NCBI RefSeq assembly: GCF_051175565.1
Contig: NZ_CP195105.1
Coordinates: 1,178,001-1,242,000 of the forward strand
Source: Daejeonia sp002484105
Lineage (GTDB): Bacteria > Bacteroidota > Bacteroidia > Flavobacteriales > Weeksellaceae
DNA length: 64,000 nucleotides
Reading direction: 5' to 3'
Shown piece after piece: positions 36,301 through 45,085 of the stretch (its first letter is position 1; each line of letters begins with the position of its first letter). Under the pieces are notes generated by a model that worked only from the letters and a program-made list of their open reading frames with translations, did not search any database and was not told where the DNA came from. Position numbers and translations under genes: made by a program.

Positions 36301-39162
36301 TCTTTTCAGGTGGTAGCTTTCAATGATGTACAGACACAGCGTTTCGATCTGCCCATTGTTCCGGAACAATCACCGTTAACGATTGAAACCACCACTTTCC
36401 GGGATAAAATGAAACCGGGAACTCAGGAAAAATGGACATTGAAGATTCTGGGAGGTGAGCAGGAAAAAATTAACGCAGAAGTGCTCGCTTCAATGTATGA
36501 CATGTCGCTGGACCAATTTGCTGCCAACCGCTGGAGTTGGTCAGGATTTGCGCGGCCACAGTATTTTTCGGATTATGCTCTCGGCAATACACTCGCCCAG
36601 GTATATTATTCGCCGCGGCTTCCGTATACAGAGACGAAAGAGGTACAGATGCCCGAAATGAGATGGCTTGACAGAAATACTTTTGGCGGAAAAATTATGG
36701 TGAGAGGACTGGCAAATGTGCAGATGAAAATGGAAACTGCAGCACCACAGGCCGAACTTTATGAGCAGTCTGGTGACGCTGCAGCTTCTGCCGATATGCA
36801 GGAATCGACTACGGACGATAATACGACAGAAACAATACCTGTACGCGAAAACCTCAACGAAACAGCATTTTTTTATCCTCAGCTTTATACGGATGAGGAG
36901 GGAAATGTTTCGTTTGAATTTACTTCTCCCGAAGCCCTGACCAGATGGAAAATGCTGGTTCTCGCACATACTGCAGACGCCCGTGGTACGGTGCTGGAAA
37001 AAGAAACGGTAACACAGAAGGATTTTTCGGTCATTCCTAATTATCCAAGATTTCTGCGGGAAGGAGATGAAATTCAGCTTCAGTCAAAACTCTCCAACCT
37101 GACGGATAAAAAACTCTCCGGAACTGTTCAGCTCCAGATTCTGGATGCTCTGAGCAACGAAGAGATCTCACCAAAATTCGCAGTGAGCGGTAATGGCTTC
37201 AGTCAGTATTTTAATATCAATGCTCAGGGAAATACCGTTGCTGCCTGGAAAATTAAAGTTCCGAAGAATCTGTCTTCCGCCGTATTGTTCAGAATTACAG
37301 CAAAAGCCGGAAGTTATTCCGATGGCGAGCAGAAAGCAGTTGCCATACTTCCGAACCGCATGCTGGTGACCGATGCTTTACCTGTTTTTGTGAAGGAAGG
37401 GCAGACCAGAACATTCGTTCTTGATCATCTTAAAAACAGCAGTTCGGCAACGCTGGAGAATGTTTCCAGTACACTGGAACTTAGCACAAATCCGGTTTGG
37501 GAGGTGATTTTCGCTTTGCCTTCACTCAAAAATGACCAGAATCTTTCGGCAGATGTGGTATTCAACAAGTGGTTTGCAGATGTGCTGGCTTCGGAAATAT
37601 TCAAGGCCAACCCGAAAATGAAAGCTGTTTTTGAAGAATATCAGAATAAAGATCTTCTGAAATCCAATATGGAAAAAAATCAGGAACTTAAACAGCTGTT
37701 ACTGGAAGAAACCCCATGGGTGCTGGAGAGCCGCAATGAAACCGAGCAGATGGAGAAAATAGCACGTCTTTTTGATGTCAACACCATGCGCAACAGTATC
37801 GGTAACGACTGGCAGGAGTTGCAGCAGCTTCAGAATCCGGACGGAGGATTCAGCTGGTACGCGGGATATCCAAGTTCGTATTCCACATCCTTGTATATTC
37901 TGAAAAATCTGGGAAAAATCAATCTTTGGCTGAAAGGTAATATGATGGCTTACCAGCCGGATTTGCAGAAGAAAATGATTCGGAAACTGATTGCTTTTGT
38001 AGATGCGCAGGCCGGTTTTTATTGGAATGCAGATCAGGAATCGGTGTGGAGCGATCCGGTCTTTGATTATCTGGACAGCCGGCAGTACTGGGAAAAAGAT
38101 TATCCGCTGACCGGAAAAGGAAAGACACTGAAACAGAAACTGATTGTACAAGCCTCCAAAGCGGATATAAAAGATTTTACGTTTTTTGGGCTTCACCGTG
38201 CGGCATTGCTTTTCGACGGCTACGGACTGAAAGATGTTTCTGAAAAACTGATCCGGTATATGAAAGAAACTTCCGTGCAGTCCACGACGCAAGGCGTTTA
38301 CTGGAAGAAAAATCTGGATGAATGGGGATGGTATGGCTCCAAGGTGATGAATCAGGCAGGAGCACTGGAAGCTTTTGAAAAAATTACACCTTCGGATGCG
38401 GATTTCATTGAGGAAATGAAAATCTGGCTGATAACACAGAAGGAAGTGGGCTCGTGGGGGAATTCGCGTGCAACGGCGGAAGTGATTTTCACAGTCCTTA
38501 ACTCAGGTAAATCCTGGACATCTGAAGCCAGTGAAAATACAGATGTCCGTTGGGGCGGAAAGAACATCGAACCGCAGACCAAAGCCACCGGATATCTGAA
38601 ACAGACGGTACTCTCCAACACAATTGACCGTAGCTTGGCAACGGTAACCATAACGAAAAAAGGTCCCGGAATGGTGCAGGGTGGTCTCTTCTGGCAGTAT
38701 TATGAGGATCTTGACGGCATCCCGTCTTCCGAAACAGATATTTCTGTGACGAAGGAACTTTACCGGAAAATCAAGACAGAAAACGGAGAACAGCTGATAA
38801 AAATTTCGGCAGATGCGCCATTGACAACCGGAGATATTGTCACCGTCCGAATGATTCTGAATACTGACCGAAACATGCAGTTTGTTCATCTGAAAGATAT
38901 GCGTGCGGCAGGTTTTGAGCCTCTGGAAGCCGTCTCTGGATATCAGTGGAAAAATGGCCTTGGCTATTACCAGTCGGTAAAAGATGCCTCGGTGAATTTC
39001 TATATAGAATCGCTGCGCAAAGGCAAATATGTTTTTGAATACAGCTATGTTTGCAATGCTGCCGGTATTTTCAGCAACGGCATCACTACGTTGCAGAATT
39101 ACTACGCACCACAGATGAATGCGCACACGCAGGGAACTACAGTTGAGATTTTGGAAAAATAG
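33376..39162 (+). CDS. Alpha-2-macroglobulin-like giant envelope protein lacking the thioester
   Basis: 1928 residues with an N-terminal signal peptide (MKKISFFLFILCYTFMLSQ) and no lipobox, so probably periplasmic or surface-exposed. The domain order follows bacterial A2M: macroglobulin-like repeats, an MG2-type segment with YRPGQTVYFKV near 545, the A2M bait/anchor region (YPQLYTDEEGNVSFEFTSPE near 1163), and an alpha-helical thioester-type domain around 1370-1700. Where relatives have a CxEQ tetrad, this protein reads SADV at 1391-1394 within NLSADVVFNKWFADVLA, so covalent trapping of proteases is not possible. It is a single gene; no penicillin-binding-protein partner is adjacent. Confidence 0.85.
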   Translation: MKKISFFLFILCYTFMLSQNYYIQQWKKIEDNSQKGLYKSNLPLIKDIQDRARNDQNTVQLIKALKAEFSVVLSTEDDPQNNAVSGFFERLQQEKENIRKSDRLFFRLMENEFVSEYYAGNSWKINRRTAMDEQNLKSVETWSRLDFRNYLRKEYAELDQQKKELRHISLTQYKEIFEGQPDFDYFPTLANWFAVQYIRFLNNDGLFTPNEKKANQTLINSIFNEEIDANAGNVKLYFQDKKLNANCDFSNCTDRAAQLENLFRSSAAGDYKVYIAWELMNELSSMQKFGEALEMASEARKQYPKSIFVTNIESAENQIRNPQLTLAYETAAQPGRPVQLVAEAKNVSKFSLRIYKADDRESFMKYVNENYNFPFSSVKKTFVRKDDFILPAKSDFKTYRTSVALKPLPAGMYMAEYWVGETMQKDFYFIVSDYRVVYMSRKGGKSDILRLADNETGRSPKNADLSVMSCSRGNKININSAKTDENGAFILPENSQNRNYLQNFLIQVNGKDQYVFWQNGSSYYSRVSGNNTSAKVQVFLDRAIYRPGQTVYFKVITTQLLNNKESVLAGEPLKITLSDANGQEVSVQNSITGNYGSCTGSFVLPKGRLNGNFSLQVDGKSADGYKSFLVEEYKRPNFEVTFDPVKEEYQYGQTIQLKGKAVSYSGVPLSNVEVQYEIKKQDIRWKYFWWFPQNYQENSVLGNATTNEKGEFTITLSLQKDEALKGIQVDNYQINASATDINGETQDAQTHLRVASVSHYIDAENIGNVFSDDDIRINVTTRNYNGQELKKNYHVTLEKLMEPERVFRDNFQNNIQNLPQMTKDEFVRMFPHDYFDKSDLRENWKTEKSVIGDALQNSMQQLNLGKLPAGTYRMLLFNREGQDTIKAVQYFSVWDKKSLEKNQKPFLQVIAPKTLFQHGEKARFYIYTAVPDALVYIFVQNGQKKTETYAKNARNGLLVYEVQIPEDTSVTHLQVSFQVVAFNDVQTQRFDLPIVPEQSPLTIETTTFRDKMKPGTQEKWTLKILGGEQEKINAEVLASMYDMSLDQFAANRWSWSGFARPQYFSDYALGNTLAQVYYSPRLPYTETKEVQMPEMRWLDRNTFGGKIMVRGLANVQMKMETAAPQAELYEQSGDAAASADMQESTTDDNTTETIPVRENLNETAFFYPQLYTDEEGNVSFEFTSPEALTRWKMLVLAHTADARGTVLEKETVTQKDFSVIPNYPRFLREGDEIQLQSKLSNLTDKKLSGTVQLQILDALSNEEISPKFAVSGNGFSQYFNINAQGNTVAAWKIKVPKNLSSAVLFRITAKAGSYSDGEQKAVAILPNRMLVTDALPVFVKEGQTRTFVLDHLKNSSSATLENVSSTLELSTNPVWEVIFALPSLKNDQNLSADVVFNKWFADVLASEIFKANPKMKAVFEEYQNKDLLKSNMEKNQELKQLLLEETPWVLESRNETEQMEKIARLFDVNTMRNSIGNDWQELQQLQNPDGGFSWYAGYPSSYSTSLYILKNLGKINLWLKGNMMAYQPDLQKKMIRKLIAFVDAQAGFYWNADQESVWSDPVFDYLDSRQYWEKDYPLTGKGKTLKQKLIVQASKADIKDFTFFGLHRAALLFDGYGLKDVSEKLIRYMKETSVQSTTQGVYWKKNLDEWGWYGSKVMNQAGALEAFEKITPSDADFIEEMKIWLITQKEVGSWGNSRATAEVIFTVLNSGKSWTSEASENTDVRWGGKNIEPQTKATGYLKQTVLSNTIDRSLATVTITKKGPGMVQGGLFWQYYEDLDGIPSSETDISVTKELYRKIKTENGEQLIKISADAPLTTGDIVTVRMILNTDRNMQFVHLKDMRAAGFEPLEAVSGYQWKNGLGYYQSVKDASVNFYIESLRKGKYVFEYSYVCNAAGIFSNGITTLQNYYAPQMNAHTQGTTVEILEK

Positions 39163-39230
39163 CAGGAGAGGATTGGCTGGTGTAATCGGAATATTAACAG
39201 ATTTTTTTTTACAATGAACATTAAATCTGA

Positions 39231-39238
39231 TATCTTTG
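39231..39238 (+). promoter_or_regulatory. Promoter -7 element TATCTTTG for the metalloprotease
   Basis: Perfect TAnnTTTG match with a T-rich stretch about 20 bases upstream; leader of about 75 bases. Confidence 0.55.
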
Positions 39239-39315
39239 TTTTTTAGTTAACCTATTCATTTTCTAAAATGAACTTCAAAATTATATTGATAATATTAAAT
39301 TTAAAATAACGAAAG

Positions 39316-41565
39316 ATGACTAAAAATTTATTATTAATTGTAGGAATTCTGTTTTTTGGATTAAGTAGCGCCCAGGAAAATTATTGGAAAGCTGCCCCTA
39401 TTCTGTCTCAGAAACAATCTGTTTCAGAACGTCGTGTAATGCCTGTGGAATACAGACTTTATACTCTTGATCTCGATGGAATGAAAGCGTCTTTAAAGAA
39501 AGCACCGGACAGATTTTCTTTCGATGAGATTCTGTTATTAAAATTTCCGGATGCCAATGGCAAATTTGCTGACTATATTATTCAGGAAGCTTCGGTACTG
39601 GATCCTGAACTGCAGGCTAAATATCCTGATATCAAGTCGTATGTAGGGTATCAGAAAAATGACAAGTCCAAATTAATCCGTTTCAGTACTTCTCCATATG
39701 AAGGTATTAGCGTAATGTATTTTAATGGGAAAACCAGATTTTATCTGGATGCTTATACAGAAGATAAATCTACTTACATTATTTATAACCGTGCAAGCCT
39801 CCCGGAAGATTCAACTTATTTCAGCTGTGGTTTCAAAGAAGATGAGGCTATTGAAAGGAGTTTTGCCACGAATAAATCATATCCCCTGACGGATGTTTTG
39901 GTGTCAGATGGCTTCATTCGGAAATATCGTCTGGCATTGGCCTGCACAATAGAATATGCGGCTTATCATATTAATTTGGCAGACATCCAGAATGGTACTG
40001 TTGCAGAAAAAAAGGCTGTAGTACTTGCTGCAATGAATACAACGATGACTCGTGTTAATGGTATATATGAGACCAATTTGGGAGTCACTATGGTATTGGT
40101 TTCCAATAATGATCAGCTTATTTTTATTGATTCTGACAGCTATGATAATGCTAATTCAGCACCGAGCTATCCACTTCTTCGACAGAATCAGAAAGTGGTG
40201 GATTCTGTTATCGGATCTGCAAATTATGATATAGGGCATGTCTTAAGTACCGCATCGGGAGGCGTGGCTTATCTGGCTTCTACATGTAATTCCAGTACAA
40301 AAGCTATGGGGACAACTGGTACCAGTTCGCCGATTAATGATGCTTTTGATGTCGATTATGTTGCTCATGAAATAGGGCATCAGTTTGGAGCTACCCATAC
40401 GTTTCGCGGTTCAGCTGGAAATTGTTCTGGTCAGGAAAGTGATGATACAGCAGTAGAAACTGGTAGTGGAACAACAATTATGGCCTATGCCGGTATTTGT
40501 GGAACACATAATGTTCAGGATCATAGTGATCCTTATTTCCATTCTGTTTCTGTAGCTCAGATATTTTATAATATTTATGGCAGTACGGGAGCTACTTGTG
40601 GGAAGAAGACCTCATCTGGAAACAGCACTCCAATTGCAGACGCAGGAAAAGATTATACCATCCCTTATGGAACGGCCTTTGTCTTAACTGGAGACGCAAC
40701 AGACCCGGATGGAGATGCACTTACCTATTTATGGGAGCAAACAGATAATGAGACTTCTGTACAGCCACCGAGAGCAACTGCTACTGCAGGACCGGTTTTC
40801 CGTTCATATAGTCCCTCAGAAAGTCCGGCAAGGTATTTTCCTGCGATGGATTATATTGTAGCCAACAATCTGGCTCCGAAATGGGAAAAAATTCCGCAGG
40901 TGGCGCGTACACTGAACTTTTCTTTCCTTGTCAATGATAACAGGGTGACAGGAAACCAGTCTGCAAGAGACTTGATGAAAGTTACCGTTGCCAATACAGG
41001 ACCTTTTACAGTAAGTTCACATACCGCCTCTGATACAACACTTGAGGGTGGCAAAACCACTACTATTACCTGGGATGTCGCTGGTACTGATGCAGATCCG
41101 ATTAATGTTTCTACCGTCAGAATTCTACTTTCTGATGACAACGGCTACAATTATCCGTATGTGCTTTCCGAAAGTGTTCCCAATAACGGCTCAGCTACCG
41201 TAACGCTTCCCAATGAAGATATTGATGCTGCAAGAATCATGGTAAAAGCCAATGACAATATTTTCTTTGCATTGAATAAAACCAAATTTAAAATTGCCAA
41301 GAGCAACCTTTCCGTAAGCGATCTTACTTCTAAAAAATCTTTTGTTGTTTATCCAAATCCGGCAAAAGGAGAAGTCAACATTCAGTTGGCATCCGGAAAT
41401 ACCGGTGGGTATATGATCTATGATCTTTCCGGAAAACTGGTACAGAGAGGAAATCTGAATTCCTCTTCAGTTAAAATTTCCGTCAGCAAGCTTACTGCAG
41501 GTGTGTACCGGCTTGTGGTTTCTTCCGATGGAACGAGCAGCAGTCAGAATCTTGTAGTGAAATGA
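39316..41565 (+). CDS. Secreted zinc metalloprotease with T9SS sorting domain
   Basis: 749 residues. A signal peptide (MTKNLLLIVGILFFGLSSAQ) is followed by a propeptide-like region. The catalytic domain carries HEIGHQFGATH, with zinc ligands His351, His355 and His361 and catalytic Glu352 (metzincin, reprolysin-like). A PKD-like stretch near 450-480 (DATDPDGDALTYLWEQ) and further beta domains follow. The last 75 residues, starting VVYPNPAKGEVNIQL, are a type A sorting domain for type IX secretion, so the enzyme is exported across the outer membrane and may be surface-attached. A strong terminator follows. Confidence 0.93.
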   Translation: MTKNLLLIVGILFFGLSSAQENYWKAAPILSQKQSVSERRVMPVEYRLYTLDLDGMKASLKKAPDRFSFDEILLLKFPDANGKFADYIIQEASVLDPELQAKYPDIKSYVGYQKNDKSKLIRFSTSPYEGISVMYFNGKTRFYLDAYTEDKSTYIIYNRASLPEDSTYFSCGFKEDEAIERSFATNKSYPLTDVLVSDGFIRKYRLALACTIEYAAYHINLADIQNGTVAEKKAVVLAAMNTTMTRVNGIYETNLGVTMVLVSNNDQLIFIDSDSYDNANSAPSYPLLRQNQKVVDSVIGSANYDIGHVLSTASGGVAYLASTCNSSTKAMGTTGTSSPINDAFDVDYVAHEIGHQFGATHTFRGSAGNCSGQESDDTAVETGSGTTIMAYAGICGTHNVQDHSDPYFHSVSVAQIFYNIYGSTGATCGKKTSSGNSTPIADAGKDYTIPYGTAFVLTGDATDPDGDALTYLWEQTDNETSVQPPRATATAGPVFRSYSPSESPARYFPAMDYIVANNLAPKWEKIPQVARTLNFSFLVNDNRVTGNQSARDLMKVTVANTGPFTVSSHTASDTTLEGGKTTTITWDVAGTDADPINVSTVRILLSDDNGYNYPYVLSESVPNNGSATVTLPNEDIDAARIMVKANDNIFFALNKTKFKIAKSNLSVSDLTSKKSFVVYPNPAKGEVNIQLASGNTGGYMIYDLSGKLVQRGNLNSSSVKISVSKLTAGVYRLVVSSDGTSSSQNLVVK

Positions 41566-41584
41566 TAATATAATAAACATGATA

Positions 41585-41618
41585 AAAAAATCCCGGCCAC
41601 TCAACGACCGGGATTTTT
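41585..41618 (+). terminator. Terminator of the metalloprotease gene
   Basis: Stem AAAAATCCCGG / CCGGGATTTTT with an 11-base loop. It occupies the region that a longer start for the next gene would translate. Confidence 0.85.
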
Positions 41619-41647
41619 ATTTACTGGAAATTTTGGCAGAAACCATT

Positions 41648-41655
41648 TATCTTTG
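41648..41655 (+). promoter_or_regulatory. Promoter -7 element TATCTTTG for the glycosyltransferase
   Basis: Perfect TAnnTTTG match ending seven bases before the ATG at 41663. Confidence 0.6.
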
Positions 41656-41662
41656 CATTTCT

Positions 41663-42868
41663 ATGAAACACCTCGTCATCATAGGGATGGTTGTCCCCGA
41701 ACCCGGTTCTACTGCGGCAGGAATCCGGATGATGCAGCTGGTGGAGGTTTTCCGGGAATGGAATTACCGTATCACATTGCTCACCTCCGCACAGCCAACA
41801 GCCTTTTCTGCAGATATATCTGCTGTACAGATTCAATTGAATGATTCGGCTTTTGATGAACAGATTCGCCAGCTGAATCCTGATGCTGTGCTGTTTGATC
41901 GTTATGTATCGGAAGAACAGTTTGGTTGGCGTGTGGCAGAAAACTGCCCGGAGGCGGTAAGAATTTTAGATACTGAAGATCTTCATTTCCTTCGTGAAGC
42001 CCGCAGAAAAGCTTTTTCTGAAGGACGTGAAGCTACCCCTGAAGATTTATCCGATGATATATTCATTCGGGAGATAGCTTCCATTTTAAGATCTGATCTT
42101 TCGTTGATTATTTCAGAATTTGAATATCACCTGCTGATCAGTAATTTTAAAATCAGTGAAAAGATACTGTTTTATCTGCCGTTTGTTTCAGAATATCCCG
42201 ACCATAGTTTTAGAAAATTTACAGAGCGTAATCATTTTATAAGCATTGGCAATTTTCGCCACGAACCGAACTGGAAAACAGTACTCGAGCTCAAAAAAAT
42301 ATGGCCTTCAATCCGCTACCAACTTCCGGATGCAGAAATGCATATTTATGGTGCTTATATTTCGGATAAAGTTTTTCAGTTACATAATGAGAAGGAAGGG
42401 TTTGTCATAAAAGGACGCGCTGGAAATGTGGCTGAGCTTTTTGAAAAATACCGTGTTTTACTGGCGCCAATTCCGTTTGGTGCAGGCCTGAAGGGAAAAC
42501 TCTGGGAAAGTATGATGTATGGGCTACCGAATGTGACGAGTTCAATGGGTGCCGAAGGAATGCATTTTGAAAATCTCTGGAACGGTTTTATTGAAGATCA
42601 TCCCGCGCAGTTTGTTGATAAGGCAGTTCTTCTGTATACTCACGAAAAGATATGGAACAGTGCGCAGCATAACGGATTCCAGATTCTGGAAAATAAATTC
42701 AGGAAGCTATATTTTGTGCCGCTTTTCAGGGCTTTTCTGGATGATATTTCTCAAAAATTACGTCAGCACCGGACAGAAAACTATCTTGGGAGACTTCTTT
42801 CTCATCAGTCCATGAATGCTACAAAATACATGAGCCGCTGGATTGAAGAGAAAAACCGCAGAAAGTAG
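41663..42868 (+). CDS. Glycosyltransferase, family-4-like (GT-B fold)
   Basis: 401 residues from the ATG at 41663. An upstream in-frame ATG at 41579 would read through a terminator and a promoter and is rejected. The start MKHLVIIGMVVPEPGSTAAG and the C-terminal half (GAYISDKVFQ, FEKYRVLLAPIPFGAGLKGK, ESMMYGLPNVTSSMGAEGM) fit GT-B glycosyltransferases of the GT4 type, with Glu in the ES motif contacting the sugar nucleotide. Donor, acceptor and pathway are not evident, and no polysaccharide cluster surrounds it. Confidence 0.82.
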   Translation: MKHLVIIGMVVPEPGSTAAGIRMMQLVEVFREWNYRITLLTSAQPTAFSADISAVQIQLNDSAFDEQIRQLNPDAVLFDRYVSEEQFGWRVAENCPEAVRILDTEDLHFLREARRKAFSEGREATPEDLSDDIFIREIASILRSDLSLIISEFEYHLLISNFKISEKILFYLPFVSEYPDHSFRKFTERNHFISIGNFRHEPNWKTVLELKKIWPSIRYQLPDAEMHIYGAYISDKVFQLHNEKEGFVIKGRAGNVAELFEKYRVLLAPIPFGAGLKGKLWESMMYGLPNVTSSMGAEGMHFENLWNGFIEDHPAQFVDKAVLLYTHEKIWNSAQHNGFQILENKFRKLYFVPLFRAFLDDISQKLRQHRTENYLGRLLSHQSMNATKYMSRWIEEKNRRK

Positions 42869-42895
42869 AAACCTGCCACGCGGCAGGTTTTGTTG
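42869..42895. terminator. Terminator between convergent glycosyltransferase and prmA
   Basis: Stem AAACCTGCC / GGCAGGTTT with a 4-base loop, T-rich on the plus side; it lies between both stop codons. Confidence 0.75.
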
Positions 42896-42903
42896 GTGTG
42901 AAG

Positions 42904-43731
42904 TTATTTTTCCAGTAAAAGACTCATCCATTCCTCTCTTTGCTGTTTGTTCAGGAGTTTCAGTCTGTTTTCTGTGCACACTTCCAGAATATCATCTACA
43001 TCGAAGAAACACAATCCGGAAAGCAGCAGTTGGCCGCCGTTGTTCAGTACGGACGCGTAGGCAGGTATGTCTGAAATCAGGATATTACGATTGATATTAG
43101 CCAGAATAATATCATATTTTTCTCTGCCGAGATTTTCTGCAGTGCCGAGTTCTATTCTGAGTTCTACGCTATTGCGTGCAGCATTTTCGATCGAATTTTC
43201 TACAGACCACTCGTCGATGTCAATAGCGGTTACTTCGGTGGCGCCGCGCTGTTTGGCATATATGGCAAGGACGGAAGTTCCGCAGCCCATGTCGAGTACT
43301 TTTTTACTTTCGAAATCCATGTTGAGCATCTGCTGAATCATCAGGTGGGTTGTGGGATGATGCCCTGTTCCGAAAGACATTTTGGGCTGGATGATAATTT
43401 CGAGGAGATCGGGGTTGGGAGCGTGAAATTCGGCGCGGATCAGGACTTTATCTTCTACGTTGATCGGTGTGAAATGTTTTTCCCACTCTTCGTTCCAGTT
43501 GATGTTGGGCATCTGGCGGCTGGTATAGCGGAGGCTGACTTCGGAGCTGTTAAAAACGGGAAGTTCTTTCAGCTGCTCTTCGTGAAAGTTGTCTTCAGGA
43601 ATATAGGCGAGAATACCGTCGTATTCTTCCGTAAAGCTGTCGAAACCGATTTCGATGAGCTCAGCCATCAGAATTTCGTTCCATGGTTCGAGTGGTGATA
43701 TTTTGAAGCTGAATTCCAGATATGGTGTCAT
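42904..43731 (-). CDS. prmA: Ribosomal protein L11 methyltransferase
   Basis: 275 residues. It trimethylates lysines and the N-terminus of ribosomal protein L11. The class I SAM fold is visible: FGTGHHPTTHLM, then LDMGCGTSVLAIYAKQRGA (motif I) with AIDIDEWSVENSIENA, and the NPPY-equivalent ILANINRNIL. It is the last gene of the minus-strand run DUF1599-DoxX/MauE-TerB-tpiA-prmA, 194 bases after tpiA. Confidence 0.93.
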   Translation of the reverse strand: MTPYLEFSFKISPLEPWNEILMAELIEIGFDSFTEEYDGILAYIPEDNFHEEQLKELPVFNSSEVSLRYTSRQMPNINWNEEWEKHFTPINVEDKVLIRAEFHAPNPDLLEIIIQPKMSFGTGHHPTTHLMIQQMLNMDFESKKVLDMGCGTSVLAIYAKQRGATEVTAIDIDEWSVENSIENAARNSVELRIELGTAENLGREKYDIILANINRNILISDIPAYASVLNNGGQLLLSGLCFFDVDDILEVCTENRLKLLNKQQREEWMSLLLEK

Positions 43732-43858
43732 GAGATGAGGTATTGGTTGCTGTTGGTGTATTGGTTGCGGAACCCGCGTGAGTGATGGTAGCGGATATCC
43801 CGCAGCAAAGATACGGAATTTAGCGGCAGGATGCGAGGAATAGGAGCGGACGTAACGA

Positions 43859-43891
43859 CCGTCGCGCCGTCTCGAAGAGACGGTGCGACGG
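43859..43891. repeat. GC-rich long hairpin between tpiA and prmA
   Basis: CCGTCGCGCCGTCTC (43859-43873), loop GAA, then GAGACGGTGCGACGG (43877-43891): a 15-bp stem with one G-T pair. A second small hairpin (CCCT/AGGG) follows at about 43897-43909. There is no T-run on either side. The high GC contrasts with the flanks and suggests an inserted palindromic element. Confidence 0.6.
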
Positions 43892-43925
43892 ACACGCCCT
43901 GAAAAAGGGTAATTTCTGTAATTTC

Positions 43926-44687
43926 CTATGCGTTGAAACCTTCGATGATTTTTGCAAAATCACCAATGTTGAGGGCTGCACCGCCAATCAGTCCGCCATC
44001 GATATCGGGCTGTGAGAATATTTCTTTGGCGTTGGCAGGTTTTACGGAACCTCCGTAAAGAATGGAGATTTCGTCGGCAACTTCCTGCCCGTATTTTTCG
44101 GCAATCTGTCCGCGGATGGCAGCATGGATTTCCTGTGCCTGCTCCGGAGTGGCGGTTTCGCCTGTACCGATAGCCCATACAGGTTCGTAGGCTATGACGA
44201 CTTTTTTGATTTCTTCTGCCGAAAGTCCGAAGAGTGCCGTTTCGGTCTGGCTTTTTACAACATCAAAGTGTTGGCCTGCTTTTCTTTGTTCCAGTGTTTC
44301 GCCGTTGCAGTATATAGGTGTCATGCCTGCATCGAGCAGTGCTTTTACTTTTATGGCAGCGCTTTTGTCGGTTTCGCTGTGGTATTGTCTTCTTTCAGAA
44401 TGTGCAATGATACTTCCGTCAAGGTTAACGGACTGGTACATTCCCACAGAAAGTTCTCCGGTGTAGGCACCACTGGCATATTCGCTCATATCCTGCGCGT
44501 AGACGCCTGCTTCGCCATTCTGAAATATTTCTTTTGCTTTGATCAGGTAGAGGCTTGGCGGGGCAATGTACACTTCGCAGTTCACTGCATTGTTTTTTTT
44601 GTATTCCAGCAGCTGCTCCATCAGCTCTACGGCTTCAGGATAGGTTTTGTTCATCTTCCAGTTTCCGGCTACGATATTCTTTCTCAT
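43926..44687 (-). CDS. tpiA: Triosephosphate isomerase
   Basis: 253 residues. It interconverts dihydroxyacetone phosphate and glyceraldehyde-3-phosphate. Catalytic Lys11 (GNWKMN), His96 (AHSERR) and Glu168 (AYEPVWAIGTG) are all present, as is the phosphate loop (YGGSVKPAN). It follows the TerB-like gene by 18 bases in the same operon. Confidence 0.97.
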   Translation of the reverse strand: MRKNIVAGNWKMNKTYPEAVELMEQLLEYKKNNAVNCEVYIAPPSLYLIKAKEIFQNGEAGVYAQDMSEYASGAYTGELSVGMYQSVNLDGSIIAHSERRQYHSETDKSAAIKVKALLDAGMTPIYCNGETLEQRKAGQHFDVVKSQTETALFGLSAEEIKKVVIAYEPVWAIGTGETATPEQAQEIHAAIRGQIAEKYGQEVADEISILYGGSVKPANAKEIFSQPDIDGGLIGGAALNIGDFAKIIEGFNA

Positions 44688-44705
44688 GATGTTATAGATT
44701 TTAGA

Positions 44706-45053
44706 TTATATATTCCAAAGGTTTTTCAGAAGTTTATAGAATCGGTGTTCGTCTTCGTGCACCACATTGTCTGCTTTGATGAGGGATTTTGCAAATTTTA
44801 CAAAATTTTCCCTTTCCTTTTCGGTAGAGTCGTCGTAGAAACAGCGTGCGTGGAACTCGAAATGATCTTTCCAGTCTTCGGGTTTCAGTTGTGAAATGAC
44901 CTCAAGCTCATTATCCAGATTGATGCGGAACGGAAATTCCTCAGCCAGATATTCTTTGATTTTTACGCCTTCTTCCGGGGCAAATTCACCGTCGACGGCA
45001 GACAGAATCATCAGAAGATGATAGCCCGCAATAGGTTTGTTGGATTTATGCAT
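44706..45053 (-). CDS. TerB-like protein
   Basis: 115 residues, all helical. The pattern LLMILSAVDGEFAPEEGVKI resembles the TerB fold, where acidic residues in a helical bundle may bind metal. No other tellurite-resistance genes (terC, terD) are nearby, so a tellurite function should not be assumed. It sits between the DoxX/MauE-like gene and tpiA with short gaps. Confidence 0.75.
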   Translation of the reverse strand: MHKSNKPIAGYHLLMILSAVDGEFAPEEGVKIKEYLAEEFPFRINLDNELEVISQLKPEDWKDHFEFHARCFYDDSTEKERENFVKFAKSLIKADNVVHEDEHRFYKLLKNLWNI

Positions 45054-45085
45054 GGGTTGCTTTTTTTGAGGATGTAAATTTACGA

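Noticed and set aside
41579..41662. A 28-codon N-terminal extension of the glycosyltransferase
   Set aside because: It would translate an intrinsic terminator and a -7 promoter element; the family start is at 41663.
44706..45053. Tellurite-resistance system suggested by the TerB-like protein
   Set aside because: It is a lone TerB fold in a housekeeping operon with no terC, terD or terZ genes.
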